The notes below the pieces were generated by a model. It had not been told where the DNA came from and did not search any database. It was given only the letters and a program-made list of their open reading frames with translations. A DNA stretch of 64,000 nt from NCBI RefSeq assembly GCF_019711195.1, contig NZ_CP081299.1, positions 4,684,501 to 4,748,500 on the forward strand, read 5' to 3'. This document shows, piece after piece, positions 29,578 to 39,696 of the stretch (the stretch's first letter is position 1; the number at the start of each line of letters is the position of its first letter). The position numbers and the translations under genes are program-made. This DNA comes from Dyadobacter sp. NIV53 (GTDB taxonomy: Bacteria; Bacteroidota; Bacteroidia; Cytophagales; Spirosomataceae).

Positions 29578-30050
29578 AGGATAATGAATTTTTAAAGTTT
29601 GTTGAAGCTGCTGGTAAAAATGATCTCGAATATCTACTAATTGGTGGATTGGCGTTAGCGATGCATGGAATACAAAGATATACCAGCGACGCTGACGTAT
29701 GGATTCAGCCAACAAATAATAATAAAGATAATCTGATTAATACACTCCTTGCATTAGGATACGAATCGGATGATATTCAATATATTAGAGAATTGGATTT
29801 TACAGAAGCCCAGATAGTCCGTTTGGAAGGGCCAATTGATATTTTGACCAGAATTCATTTTCGAATGGAATATGAGATATGCAGAGCAAGAGCCAGAGAA
29901 TTTATTTCAGCTGTCGGATTTAAAATATTCTTTTTTCACATTAATGATTTAAGGGAAAGCAAAATATTAGCTCGGCGTCCCAAAGATTTAAATGATGTAT
30001 TAATGATAGACGAATTGATTAAAAATTTTAAAAGCTCAGAAGATAATTGA
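29568..30050 (+). CDS. Nucleotidyltransferase-fold protein (AbiEii/MNT toxin-like)
   Basis: 160 residues. The motif LLIGGLALAMHGIQRYTSDADVW shows the GG, HG, R-T and D-x-D pattern of minimal nucleotidyltransferases, with the two Asp residues of the metal site. A third acidic residue may be in GPIDILTR. AbiEii-type enzymes act as toxins by adding nucleotides to tRNA; others in this superfamily are antitoxins that modify a HEPN partner. No HEPN gene is seen here. The gene overlaps one small protein and is followed 10 nt later by a second similar one, so a toxin-antitoxin-like unit is likely. Confidence 0.75.
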   Translation: MDIEDNEFLKFVEAAGKNDLEYLLIGGLALAMHGIQRYTSDADVWIQPTNNNKDNLINTLLALGYESDDIQYIRELDFTEAQIVRLEGPIDILTRIHFRMEYEICRARAREFISAVGFKIFFFHINDLRESKILARRPKDLNDVLMIDELIKNFKSSEDN

Positions 30051-30060
30051 TTAGAATTTA

Positions 30061-30258
30061 ATGGAAAAGAAGCGAAAAATCACATTTTACGAAGATATGA
30101 ATGGCCCATATCTTGAATCACTTAGGCTAGGTTTAAAAGATACGCCGGAAGAGCGATATGTAAAGTTCTTCGAAGAGCAACGGAAGTTTAAAGAAATTAT
30201 GGGGATTAAAAAAGATCCAAACGCCAAACGGGAAATTGTAATTAAAGAGGTTATGTGA
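30061..30258 (+). CDS. Small charged protein paired with the nucleotidyltransferase
   Basis: 65 residues, rich in Lys and Glu and probably helical. The block EERYVKFFEEQRKFKEIMG and the tail KREIVIKE resemble the small protein upstream of the nucleotidyltransferase. It begins 10 nt after that gene. It may be an antitoxin or accessory part; no named family recognised. Confidence 0.6.
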   Translation: MEKKRKITFYEDMNGPYLESLRLGLKDTPEERYVKFFEEQRKFKEIMGIKKDPNAKREIVIKEVM

Positions 30259-30276
30259 GTTAAAAAACAAAATTTA

Positions 30277-30729
30277 TTAGCGAAAGAATTTTTCGATTCT
30301 TTCAGCTACCTTTTTAGCTCGGTTTTCTCGCCAGCCCCCTGTAATATCTTGGGTAATCTGGCTCTTTACATAAATTTGAGTGTTATTATAATTGAACTTA
30401 TAGTAAACACAAGTCAAAGTACTCCATTCATTCGCTCTTATTCCCCTTTCAGCGAGGAAGAAACGGTTTGCCAAATTCAAGTAGTTTTTTTGATATCCGT
30501 TGGAAGCAAATGACCCAAGAATAGCTTTGTAAAGTAATGAATCGGTTGTCTTGGGTAATTCCAGATAATATTCACTACTAGTTTTACTTGTCCAGAAAGG
30601 AGATGATTCTTCATTTATTTTGGATAAATTATCAAAATCAATTTCTGCAGCTGATTTTGGAAACTCTGAAATCTTAGCCACAGAACATCCTATTAAAACA
30701 AAAAGTGTTAGAACTTGTAAATATTTCAT
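30277..30729 (-). CDS. Predicted lipoprotein of unknown function
   Basis: 150 residues. The N-terminus (MKYLQVLTLFVLIGCSV) has a lipobox LIGC with Cys15, so the mature protein is membrane anchored. The rest has no motif I recognise; the end (GGWRENRAKKVAERIEKFFR) is a charged helix. It is convergent with the small antitoxin-like gene. Confidence 0.65.
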   Translation of the reverse strand: MKYLQVLTLFVLIGCSVAKISEFPKSAAEIDFDNLSKINEESSPFWTSKTSSEYYLELPKTTDSLLYKAILGSFASNGYQKNYLNLANRFFLAERGIRANEWSTLTCVYYKFNYNNTQIYVKSQITQDITGGWRENRAKKVAERIEKFFR

Positions 30730-30924
30730 TCTAATTATTGATTCTGGAGGGTAAGTTTAGAAAATATATTAAAACTAGTTTGGGGATAAAATTATCAATT
30801 TTTATCAGGAATTTAAAAGAGTGATTTTAGCATTGAAACATTTTATTCACCCTCCTTATTTGAATCAAGTACTTCCCGGAAAATAAAAATCCCTCCCAAA
30901 CCCATCCCTTCCCTCCAAACCTCC

Positions 30925-30932
30925 TATTTTTG
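30925..30932 (+). promoter_or_regulatory. TAnnTTTG box directly before pyrD; possible leaderless start
   Basis: TATTTTTG at 30925-30932 matches the Bacteroidota -7 box and ends 4 nt before the pyrD ATG. A transcript starting about 5-7 nt after the box would begin at or near the start codon. No clear TTG is seen about 20 nt upstream, where the sequence is C-rich. Confidence 0.4.
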
Positions 30933-30936
30933 CAGG

Positions 30937-31971
30937 ATGTATAAACTTCTTATTTCCCGGATACTTTTCCTTTTTGATGCAGAGCAGGTGCATTACTTTG
31001 TTTGTGAGGTTCTGCATATTGCTTTTAAAATTCCTTTTGTTCCGGCCCTGTTCCGTTCTATGTACACATTTGAGCATCCTGATCTGGTGCAGGAGGTAGC
31101 TGGACTGCGGTTCCGTAATCCGGTTGGGCTGGCGGCAGGTTTTGACAAAAATGCTGAAATGGTTGACCAGCTGGAAGCAATGGGATTTGGTTTTATAGAA
31201 ATTGGAACGGTAACGCCTAAGCCGCAGCCTGGTAATGATAAACCTCGCCTGTTTCGTTTAAAGGCGGATAGGGGTTTGATAAACCGTATGGGTTTTAACA
31301 ATAAAGGTGCCGCCGTTGCAGCAGCAAAATTGCGGCAGAGAAAATCTAAAATACTGGTAGGAGGGAATATTGGTAAAAATAAGGATACACCCAACGATCA
31401 GGCATTGAGTGATTACCTGATCTGTTTCAGGGAACTGTTTGATGTCGTTGATTATTTTGTGGTCAATGTCAGTTCACCCAATACCCCGGGTTTGCGGGAT
31501 TTGCAGGAAAAAGAACCGCTTACAGCGTTGTTGCGAGAGCTGCAAAAAAGAAATCTGGAAAAATTTACACCCAAGCCTATCTTTTTGAAAATAGCACCGG
31601 ATCTGACTTTAAGCCAGCTTGACGATATTATTGATATTGTAAAAGAGACTGAAATTGCAGGCGTTATAGCAACAAATACTACGATTAGCCGCGAAGGACT
31701 GAGGGTATCGGAAGAAGAAATTAAAAAAATTGGGGCAGGAGGATTAAGCGGAGCGCCACTTACACATCGTGCGACGGAAGTTATTCGTTACATTTGCGAG
31801 AAATCCGGAAATGCTTTTCCGGTTATTGGTGTGGGAGGTATAATTTCTCCTCAGGACGCTTTGGACAAACGGAATGCAGGAGCAAGTTTGGTACAATTGT
31901 ATACCGGATTTATCTATGAAGGTCCGGGACTTGCCAGTAGAATTTGTAAGGCATTATTATCCAAAGCATAA
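30937..31971 (+). CDS. pyrD: Dihydroorotate dehydrogenase (quinone), class 2
   Basis: 344 residues. It oxidises dihydroorotate to orotate in pyrimidine synthesis, passing electrons to quinone. The N-terminal amphipathic helix (MYKLLISRILFLFDAEQVHYF) is typical of membrane-associated class 2 enzymes. FMN and active-site parts are visible: NPVGLAAGFDKNAE, GTVTPKPQPGNDKPRLFRL, and NVSSPNTPGLRDLQ with the class 2 catalytic Ser, ATNTT, and the C-terminal phosphate loop VIGVGGIISPQDAL plus SLVQLYTGFIYEGP. The ATG at 30937 is strongly supported by the helix. Confidence 0.97.
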   Translation: MYKLLISRILFLFDAEQVHYFVCEVLHIAFKIPFVPALFRSMYTFEHPDLVQEVAGLRFRNPVGLAAGFDKNAEMVDQLEAMGFGFIEIGTVTPKPQPGNDKPRLFRLKADRGLINRMGFNNKGAAVAAAKLRQRKSKILVGGNIGKNKDTPNDQALSDYLICFRELFDVVDYFVVNVSSPNTPGLRDLQEKEPLTALLRELQKRNLEKFTPKPIFLKIAPDLTLSQLDDIIDIVKETEIAGVIATNTTISREGLRVSEEEIKKIGAGGLSGAPLTHRATEVIRYICEKSGNAFPVIGVGGIISPQDALDKRNAGASLVQLYTGFIYEGPGLASRICKALLSKA

Positions 31972-32020
31972 TTCCTTATTTTTATGTTTACAACTTCATA
32001 CATTTCGATCATTGCAATAG

Positions 32021-34560
32021 ATGTCAGTCAACAAACCCCGGACAAATACACAAAATAAAACAACTGAACAAACAGCAGGATCCCGCTTCCGTTTTTCAAT
32101 GGATTGGGAAAGCATATTTTCCAGTCCGAAAGGAACCCTGGCGTGGGGGATGTTTTTCATTGTCCTTGGCATTGTCATGGAGATTTCTTTTTTATCCTAC
32201 ATTCTTACCGGTCTTGCCGATCAGAGTATTGTAGACGGTTTAGGCCATGAATCCATTCGGGATGCGGGAAGACAAACACGAAATTCCCTGGGTGTGCTCG
32301 GAGCTACGATCTCACACATTTTTGTATATCGCTGGTTTGGGATCAGTGCGATCCTGATTCCGATTATTTCCTTTTTAGCCGGTTGGAAAATTGCATTCAA
32401 AAAGAATTGCTGCCGCTTACCAGAACAACCAAGGAAGTTATTTTCTTCCTTTTGTGGGGTAGTATCCTAATGGGTTACATTGTTTTAATGAGCAGTACGG
32501 AAAATAATCTGAGCTTTATTTCGGGTGGACTGGGATACATGGTCAATGTCTTTTTGTTTGACTGGCTCAAATGGGGCAGTATTTTGCCGATATTTTTTAT
32601 TCTGTTTGTATTCTCAGTTTACTTCTACGATGTAAAAGATGCATACGATAACTGGCAGATTAGAAATGCAGAACGTAGAGCCGCATCTATGGCAACGGAA
32701 GCAGAAACAATGGATTTTGGCACGAGTAACGGACAGCAGGTACAGGAAAAAACAGCACCTGTGGAAAGTGATTATTTGTCGGTTATGAATGGATCGTATG
32801 ACGAAGAAATTACGATTGATGAGACTGAAGAAGATCTTGAAGAAGAAGAAATTATAAAGTTGCCTGGAAAGCCGGAGCCGGTAATGGAGATTATCTCCCC
32901 GCCTGTTATTCATCCCGTTGTTCCGTCACCACCATCTGTACCAGCAGAATTGACACTGGAAGTGGAAGAAGTGATTCCTGCCAAAATGGAGGAATACGTC
33001 GAAGAGGATGAAAGTGTGAACGCATCTATTCTGCGCGAGTTCGGGCAGTATGACCCTATGCTTGATTTGCCTTCTTATCAGTTCCCTGGCGTTGACCTGA
33101 TGAATAATGTGGTTGACAATACCCATGAAAAAGTTTCCCATGAAGAACTGGAAAGTAATAAAACAAAGATTGTTGAAACGCTCGGAAGTTATGGTATCAA
33201 CATTTCCAAGATAAAAGCGACTATCGGGCCAACAGTAACATTGTATGAAATTATTCCCGAAGCCGGCGTGCGTATTTCCAAGATCAAAAACCTGGAAGGT
33301 GATATTGCGCTAAGTCTTGCTGCTTTGGGGATTCGGATTATTGCTCCAATGCCGGGACGCGGAACAATAGGAATTGAGGTTCCGAATAAAAACAGGGAAA
33401 CCGTATTTATCCGCTCTGTACTGGCCAATGAGCGTTTTCAGAAGTCAACTTTTGACCTTCCCGTCATATTGGGGAAAACAATATCTAATGAAATCCATAT
33501 TGCCGATCTTGCCAAAATGCCCCATTTACTTATGGCTGGTGCAACGGGACAAGGTAAGTCAGTAGGATTGAACGTAATTCTGGCGTCACTAATTTATAAA
33601 AAGCATCCTGCTGAGCTCAAATTTGTACTGGTCGATCCTAAGAAAGTAGAGCTTACCTTGTTTAATAAACTGGAAAGACACTTTTTGGCCAAATTGCCTA
33701 ATGCCGGTGAAGCGATTATAACTGATACTAAAAAGGTGATTTTTACACTGAATTCTTTGTGTATCGAGATGGATTCTCGTTATGATCTGCTCAAAGAAGC
33801 TTCGGTAAGAAATCTGAAAGAATATAACTCCAAGTTTGCACAGAGACGGTTGAGCCCCGAAAAAGGCCACCGGTTTTTACCATACATTGTTTTGGTAATT
33901 GATGAGCTCGCGGATTTGATGATGACGGCCGGGAAAGAAGTTGAAACACCAATTGCCCGTTTGGCCCAGCTTGCTCGCGCCGTTGGAATTCACCTTGTTG
34001 TAGCTACGCAGCGCCCGTCGGTAAAAGTTATTACGGGTTTGATCAAAGCCAACTTTCCGGCGCGTTTGTCCTTCCGGGTAACATCCAGTATTGACTCACG
34101 TACCATTCTGGATATGGGTGGAGCTGAGCAATTGGTAGGGCAGGGAGATATGCTTCTGGCGATCAACTCGGAAGTGATCCGTTTGCAATGTCCTTTCATT
34201 GATACCAAAGAAATTGAAGATGTCTGTGATTTCATTGGCTCGCAAAGGGGCTACGATGATGCTTATCTGCTTCCTGAGTATGAAGGAGAAGATGCGGCGG
34301 AAGGCCGTAGTGAAGTAAATACGGATGATTTTGACCACTTGTTACCGGAAGCTGCCCGGCTTATTATCACACACCAGCAAGGCAGTACTTCACTCATCCA
34401 GCGAAAAATGAAACTGGGTTATAACCGCGCCGGACGAATTATGGATCAGTTGGAATCAATCGGTGTTGTAGGGCCATTTACCGGAAGTAAAGCCAGGGAT
34501 GTGATGTTTCATGATTTGAATGGTTTGGAAGAACATCTGCGCATTATGGGCATTAGTTAA
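32021..34560 (+). CDS. ftsK: DNA translocase FtsK/SpoIIIE, frame broken at an A5 run
   Basis: Two overlapping frames together encode one FtsK of about 846 residues. The first (32021-32470) gives the start and three membrane helices; the second (from 32404) gives the fourth and later helices, an acidic Pro-rich linker, the motor and the gamma domain. The join is at 32399-32404 (TTC AAA AAG): adding one A, or slipping back one base, gives AGWKIAFKKELLPLTRTT. The motor has Walker A GATGQGKS and Walker B VLVIDELADLMM; the C-terminal winged helix includes QRKMKLGYNRAGRIMDQLE. FtsK pumps chromosomes at the division septum and is normally needed for viability, so a true knock-out is unlikely. lolA follows, a common gene order. 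Confidence 0.93.
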
Positions 34561-34696
34561 GCCTTCTCATTTTTACAATATCTAATAATTTTTCAACGTT
34601 AAACCATCACATATCCGGTTGGTCTAAATTTTGTAGTGTTATTAATCAGAGTGATTTATTCATTTAACCCACTAAAAGCCAATTATCTAAAATATT

Positions 34697-35347
34697 ATGA
34701 AAAAAATAAAAATTGCGTTAAGTTTTCTTGTTTTCACAGCTCTTTCATTTACTGTTTCAAATACTGCTCAGGCACAAGGTGATAAAAAATCAACTGCAAT
34801 TCTGGATGCTATGAGCAGCAAATACCAGAAAATCAAATCTTTCAAAGCATTGTTCACTTACACGCCCGACGGCGGCAAACCGCTTAAAGGAGACGTTACT
34901 GCAAAAGGTACAAAATTCCGTCTCAAAATGGCCGGACAGGAAATTTACAACGATGGTAAATTAATGGCGACTTATATCAAAGAAACCAACGAAGTTAATT
35001 TGCAGGATTTTGATCCGACCGCAACCGGCGATCTTGACCCGACCAAAATTTATTCCGCTTATAAGAAAGGATTTAAATATGCTTTCCTGGAAGAGAAAAA
35101 AGAAGGAAGCCAGGTTTTTGATGTAGTTGAATTAACACCGACGACTAAGAACAGCCAGGTTAGCAAAGTGCAGATCCAGGTTAACAAGAATGATAAATCT
35201 ATCAGCAACTGGAAAATTTTCCAGAAAAATGGTGATAAAGTAACTTATAAAGTAGATCAGTTTCAGCCGGATGTTGCAGTTGCCGATAACTTTTTCACCT
35301 TTAACGCTAAGCAGTACCCGGGTGTAGAAGTAGTGGATCTGCGTTAG
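34697..35347 (+). CDS. lolA: Outer membrane lipoprotein carrier protein LolA
   Basis: 216 residues. A signal peptide (residues 1-26, ending AQAQ) is followed by a LolA half-barrel: helix DAMSSKYQKIKSFKALF, strands with GTKFRLKMAGQEIYNDGKLM, and a C-terminal YPGVEVVDLR. LolA carries lipoproteins across the periplasm. The gene follows ftsK by 137 nt, an arrangement kept in many bacteria. The last 39 nt of the gene, including its stop codon, plus one more base form the left copy of a 40-bp direct repeat whose other copy ends the RHS island. Confidence 0.93.
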   Translation: MKKIKIALSFLVFTALSFTVSNTAQAQGDKKSTAILDAMSSKYQKIKSFKALFTYTPDGGKPLKGDVTAKGTKFRLKMAGQEIYNDGKLMATYIKETNEVNLQDFDPTATGDLDPTKIYSAYKKGFKYAFLEEKKEGSQVFDVVELTPTTKNSQVSKVQIQVNKNDKSISNWKIFQKNGDKVTYKVDQFQPDVAVADNFFTFNAKQYPGVEVVDLR

Positions 35348-35348
35348 A
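35309..35348. repeat. Left 40-bp direct repeat (attachment-site-like), end of lolA
   Basis: 40 bp covering the last 13 codons of lolA, stop included, and one further base. They match 48449-48488 at 39 of 40 positions; the difference is G at 35320 against C at 48460. Flanking bases differ on both sides, so the match is sharply bounded. The two copies are in the same orientation and 13,140 bp apart, enclosing the RHS genes. This is the form of an integration site, although no integrase is present. Confidence 0.85.
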
Positions 35349-35401
35349 TATTGCTGAGAAATTAGTTATAGTGCGAGGCGATCCGCCACTTTTAACTACG
35401 G

Positions 35402-35452
35402 AAAATCGGGTAATTGCAAGTCTGTTAAAGCCTGCAATTATCCGATTTTTTT
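35402..35452 (+). terminator. Terminator of the ftsK-lolA unit
   Basis: AAAATCGGGTAATTGCA (35402-35418) pairs with TGCAATTATCCGATTTT (35433-35449) with one wobble and a 14-nt loop, ending in a T7 run. It lies inside the repeat-bounded segment, just after the left direct repeat. Confidence 0.88.
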
Positions 35453-35909
35453 CTATTAAATGTAAAGTAAAAATAATCTGAAAATCTAAATACAAATGAT
35501 TTTAGGTTTGTGAATTAATGGATGCGTTGAAATACAACCTATTAACTTGTATAATTTTTTTAATGTACGCTTACTATAGTTTTGTGCAGGTATAAGTCCG
35601 TATTTTTGCAGTGAATATTTTAATTCCGTACATCTAAATTTATGAAACCTGAAGCAGCTTCTTAACAGATTCATTTCAGAATTTTAATGCCTTTAAATAC
35701 AAAAATAACCATCCTGTAATCTGACAGGAATTTAGTACTTTCTCTCAACGCCATTTGTTAAACTTCACTTTCGCCGGCTTTCAAAGTCGACGACAAAAAT
35801 TGTTCTTTTTAAAAAATCATTTTACCCATTTTAATAACCTCTGGCTATACGGAGATCTGCGAATATTAGGTATCCGCAAAAACACTACAAATACATCAAT
35901 CCAACACTA
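35453..35909 (+). promoter_or_regulatory. Leader/promoter region of the RHS locus
   Basis: 457 nt without a gene. TATTTTTG at 35601-35608 fits the TAnnTTTG box, with TTG at 35582-35584 a spacing of 16 nt upstream; a second TAGTTTTG lies at 35577-35584. Either could start the RHS transcript, leaving a leader of about 300 nt. No other structure is seen. Confidence 0.35.
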
Positions 35910-38900
35910 ATGAGAAGAACTACTTAGCCTTATTTGCCTTTTTGTTTTATTGAATATCCCTGTACTTGCGCAAGATGAAACCCACAAACCTTTTCCTGAG
36001 GATACGACTACTATTAACCTGGTGAATTCGCAGCAATTCCAGGAGAACATTCCAAAAGCACCACAAACGATTCAAAGCCCAATTGCGGCTAGTTTGGGTT
36101 CTTATGGCGAAATACCTGTTTCACTTTACACCGGCAAACCGGAAATCAATGTCGATCTTCATACAGTTACCAGCGGAAATATCACCGTTCCGGTTTCACT
36201 GAATTATGATGCTTCCGGAGTCAGGCCAGATATGCATGCGGGTTGGACGGGTCTTAATTTCAATCTTTCAAATGTTTACTCGATCACACGAACTGTTAAA
36301 GACGGTCCGGATGAATTTAACCGTCCGAATAGTTCATTGGGAGAATTAGGTTACCTTTTCTCCGGATCTGGCCTTAACAATGGGGCGAATTGGGCGTTGC
36401 GGGACACGATCATAAAAACAGCAACGACTGTATCAATTGCCTCGGGTAGTACAAGTGGAACTATCCTCGTTGATACTGAACCCGATGAATATAGTTTTTC
36501 CATTCCAGGACTATCCGGCAAATTTTACTATGGCAGTGATCGCAAATGGAAAATTCAGTGCGACCGACCTGTTAAACTGGAATGGATCACTACTCAAAAC
36601 ACCCACCTTTATACTCCTTTTACACCTCCTTCACAAATCAAAGGAGGCAACCCATGGAGTACTAATCTTACTTCGTTTCATTATATGGAACATCTGGAAG
36701 GCTTTGTAATTATAGATGAATTCGGTACCCGGTATGTATTTGGTGGCAGTGACATGGCATTTATGGAATATAGTATTGATTTCTTCAATCAGGGTAAAAG
36801 TTCATGGATTTGTAACGCCTGGTACTTAAAATCAATAACTCCGGCAACGGGCCAGTCTGCGATCAATTTTACCTATGAAAGAGGCGACTTCGTAGCACAA
36901 ATGTATTTTTCAGTATACAACAAAACTGCGAGGGTTAACGGTGGTTCATGGTTTGGCTGTGCGGACTGGTCGTCTACTATTGGTGCATTTGGGGCTTACA
37001 ATGGAAAATTAATTTCTCCTATTTACCTGAAAGAAATAGCAGCCGACAACTTCAGGATCAAATACACGTCAACGGTCAGCAACGAACTGAAGTACTCAGA
37101 GGATATTTTTACAACCTATGTGGATAAAATGATTTTGGATGGATATTCCAAACTGGACTTCCTCACATTTCTGTACGATTGCTATTATCCGGTCTTTGCT
37201 TCCTATCCTGGCAGTTGTGGCAGCCCGACACTGACATCGCTGCTTGCAAAATTGAAATGGCGGAAACTCGACAAAATAGAAATTCAAAATGGCAACGGCG
37301 CCACTATTAAGGAATTTGCACTGAGTTACATAAACGATCCAACAAGCCGGTTGATGCTGGACAAAATTCAGGAGAAGTCGGGAACATCTGTAATTCCGCC
37401 ATATCAATTCACTTATTTTAATGGTACCGGTCTTTCGCTGCCCGGATACAGTAAGTCACATACCGACCACTGGGGATTTAATAACGGATTGATCATTAAT
37501 ACACTGACTGACTTTAACGCTTACGCCAGTTATGGAACGACGTTTCGCAGTCCGGCAACGGACGTCCGGTATCTAAAATTAGGGATTATCGCTTCCATAC
37601 AATTTCCGACAGGAGGAGTCACCAGGTTCGTTTTTGAACCCCACACCTATTCCAAAGAGGTTATGCTAAAAAGGTGGGACGGGGAAGATCCCTACGCTGC
37701 AAACCGGAGAGCCGGAGGGCTCAGGATTAAGGAAATTCACACCTATGATAATGTAAAGGATGCAGCTGGCGCATTGGTTGCACCAGTTGTGTCAAAGAGA
37801 TATTATTATCAGTCTGCATTTAACCCGGCCGCACCGGATACAACTGCTACAAATTTGTCAAGCGGGATTCTGGGAGGAAAGGCACAGTATTACTGGCCTG
37901 ATTATAAGCCGCTGCCTAGCAATGCGGGTATTACAGTAGAAGAGGAGATTTTTTCTACGCAGTCCGTTTTGCCTGTTTCTGAAAATACAATGGGCTCCCA
38001 TATTGGCTATTCTCAGGTTATCGAACGTTCATCTACTCAAGGTTGGGTCGTACACAAGTTTTCAAATTTTGATAATGGATACCGTGATGATGTACCAAAT
38101 GGCTTTTTGCAACTCAGTGTTACACCCTATCAGCCCTATAACAGTAAGGCTTTTCAGCGTGGAAAATTACTGGCAAGAGAAAATTACTTTCAAAACGGTA
38201 ACGCTGCTTCTAAAACAACACTTATTTATGACCTTGTCGGCGCATTAAATGATTACTCTGCGCGTTCGGTGAAAACATCCGTTACTATATTGTGCAATAC
38301 ATCTAATGTAGCCTACGAAGGCACGGCTTATCTGAATGACTGCAGGAAATTTTTAATCACTCAGGAAAATAATTATTCTTATGACCAGGATAATGCTGCC
38401 TCAGCGGTCAATTCCAGGACTTACACCTATTGGCCGAACGGGCAGCTTTACATTAGTGCACAAAATGACAGCCGGAGCCGTACGATCAAGACATGGTATA
38501 AGTATCCGCCGAATTTAACGGTAGCACCATATTCGGCCATGACTTTGGCCAATATCATCGCTACACCCTATGAAGTATTTCAATACACCGGAACGGAAGC
38601 AGCACCGGCGGCCATTAAATTACAGACTGTCACATTCAATACCAGCAACCCCTATTTACCGCAAAAGGTCGAGACAAAGCTAGGTGCATCTGGTCCAACA
38701 ACTACGGACATCGAGTTTACCTACGATGGTAGAGGAAATGTATCGACATATAAAGAAAAAAATGGATTGACGACGAAACTGGAATACTTTGGCACTGGAA
38801 CTGGTAAGGTTGATTTATTGAATAAACGTATTTTGGCAAATGGCGCATCCCAGGCACAAACCACTGTTTTTGATCATCTTCCTGCTGTTGGGGTTTCAAG

Positions 38901-39666
38901 CATTACCGATCCAAACGCCAAAGCAATTGGGTATGACTATGACGCATTTAGCAGATTAATAACAGTCAAAAACATATCCGATTCCAAAGCACGTGCTTCC
39001 TACTGCTACAACTATGCCGGGCAATTGACCCCATGTACTCTTCTTGCACCGTCTGGGAGCATTGGCGCTTCGGGTTTGGTTTTGATTGCTGAAAGCGACA
39101 ATCCTCTGCCAGTTACCTTGGCAGAGTTTGAAGCCGTCAAAAGAGAAAAAGTGGTTGAGCTTTCCTGGTCAACCACTGCGGAAACCAATAGTGAAAGCTT
39201 CGAAATCCAGAGGAGCAATGATGCAAAGCAATGGATTAGTTTGGGTGTTGTTGCTGCAAGAGGTGAAAGCAGCGAACTGCAAAACTATACTTTTACTGAT
39301 ACAAAACCACAGTCCGGCGAGAACCTATACCGTTTAAAAATGATCGACCGTGCGACCGGTACGCCGGAGCGGGACCGTAAAGACGGAACCTTTGCTTACA
39401 GCCGAATTAGAAGTGTTGTCTTTGATCAGAATGGTGAAGTCGTGCTATATCCAAATCCGATCACGATTGGGGAACGGCTCAACCTGTTGACTGATAATCT
39501 GGATAAAGTCAGTGCGATTAAAATATTCGATACAAATGGAAAGCTCGTTCTCGAATCTACCGCAACTTCGGAAATCAATACAAGTGGATTTGCAGCCGGA
39601 CTTTATATGGTGCAGATCACGTATACGGACGGAAGCTTGAGCACGCACAGGGTTGTAAAACAATAA
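35910..39666 (+). CDS. SpvB/RHS-like surface protein with type IX secretion tail; signal peptide frame-shifted
   Basis: The long open frame starts only at a TTG (35950) and gives 1238 residues without a signal peptide. Upstream in the same frame lie codons for LLSLICLFVLLNIPVLAQ, a typical signal peptide, preceded by TGA. The ATG at 35910 (MRR) is in another frame, and removing one base near 35916-35920 joins the two. The body begins with SpvB-like strands (PVSLYTGKPEINVDLHTV, VPVSLNYDASGVRPDMHAGW), includes RHS-like YD repeats (IEFTYDGRGNVSTYKEKNG), then an FN3-like segment. It ends in a T9SS type A sorting domain (VLYPNPITIG to GLYMVQITYTDGS). The protein would be secreted by the PorSS machinery. 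It lies 30 nt before the RHS toxin gene and probably helps to encapsulate or display it. Confidence 0.8.
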
Positions 39667-39696
39667 TTATTCACTGACACTTTGAATATTTTTCAA

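Noticed and set aside
32398..32404. Programmed frameshift in ftsK
   Set aside because: C AAA AAG is a weak slippery site, FtsK is not known to need a shift, and several other genes here lose one base in runs; sequence error is more likely.
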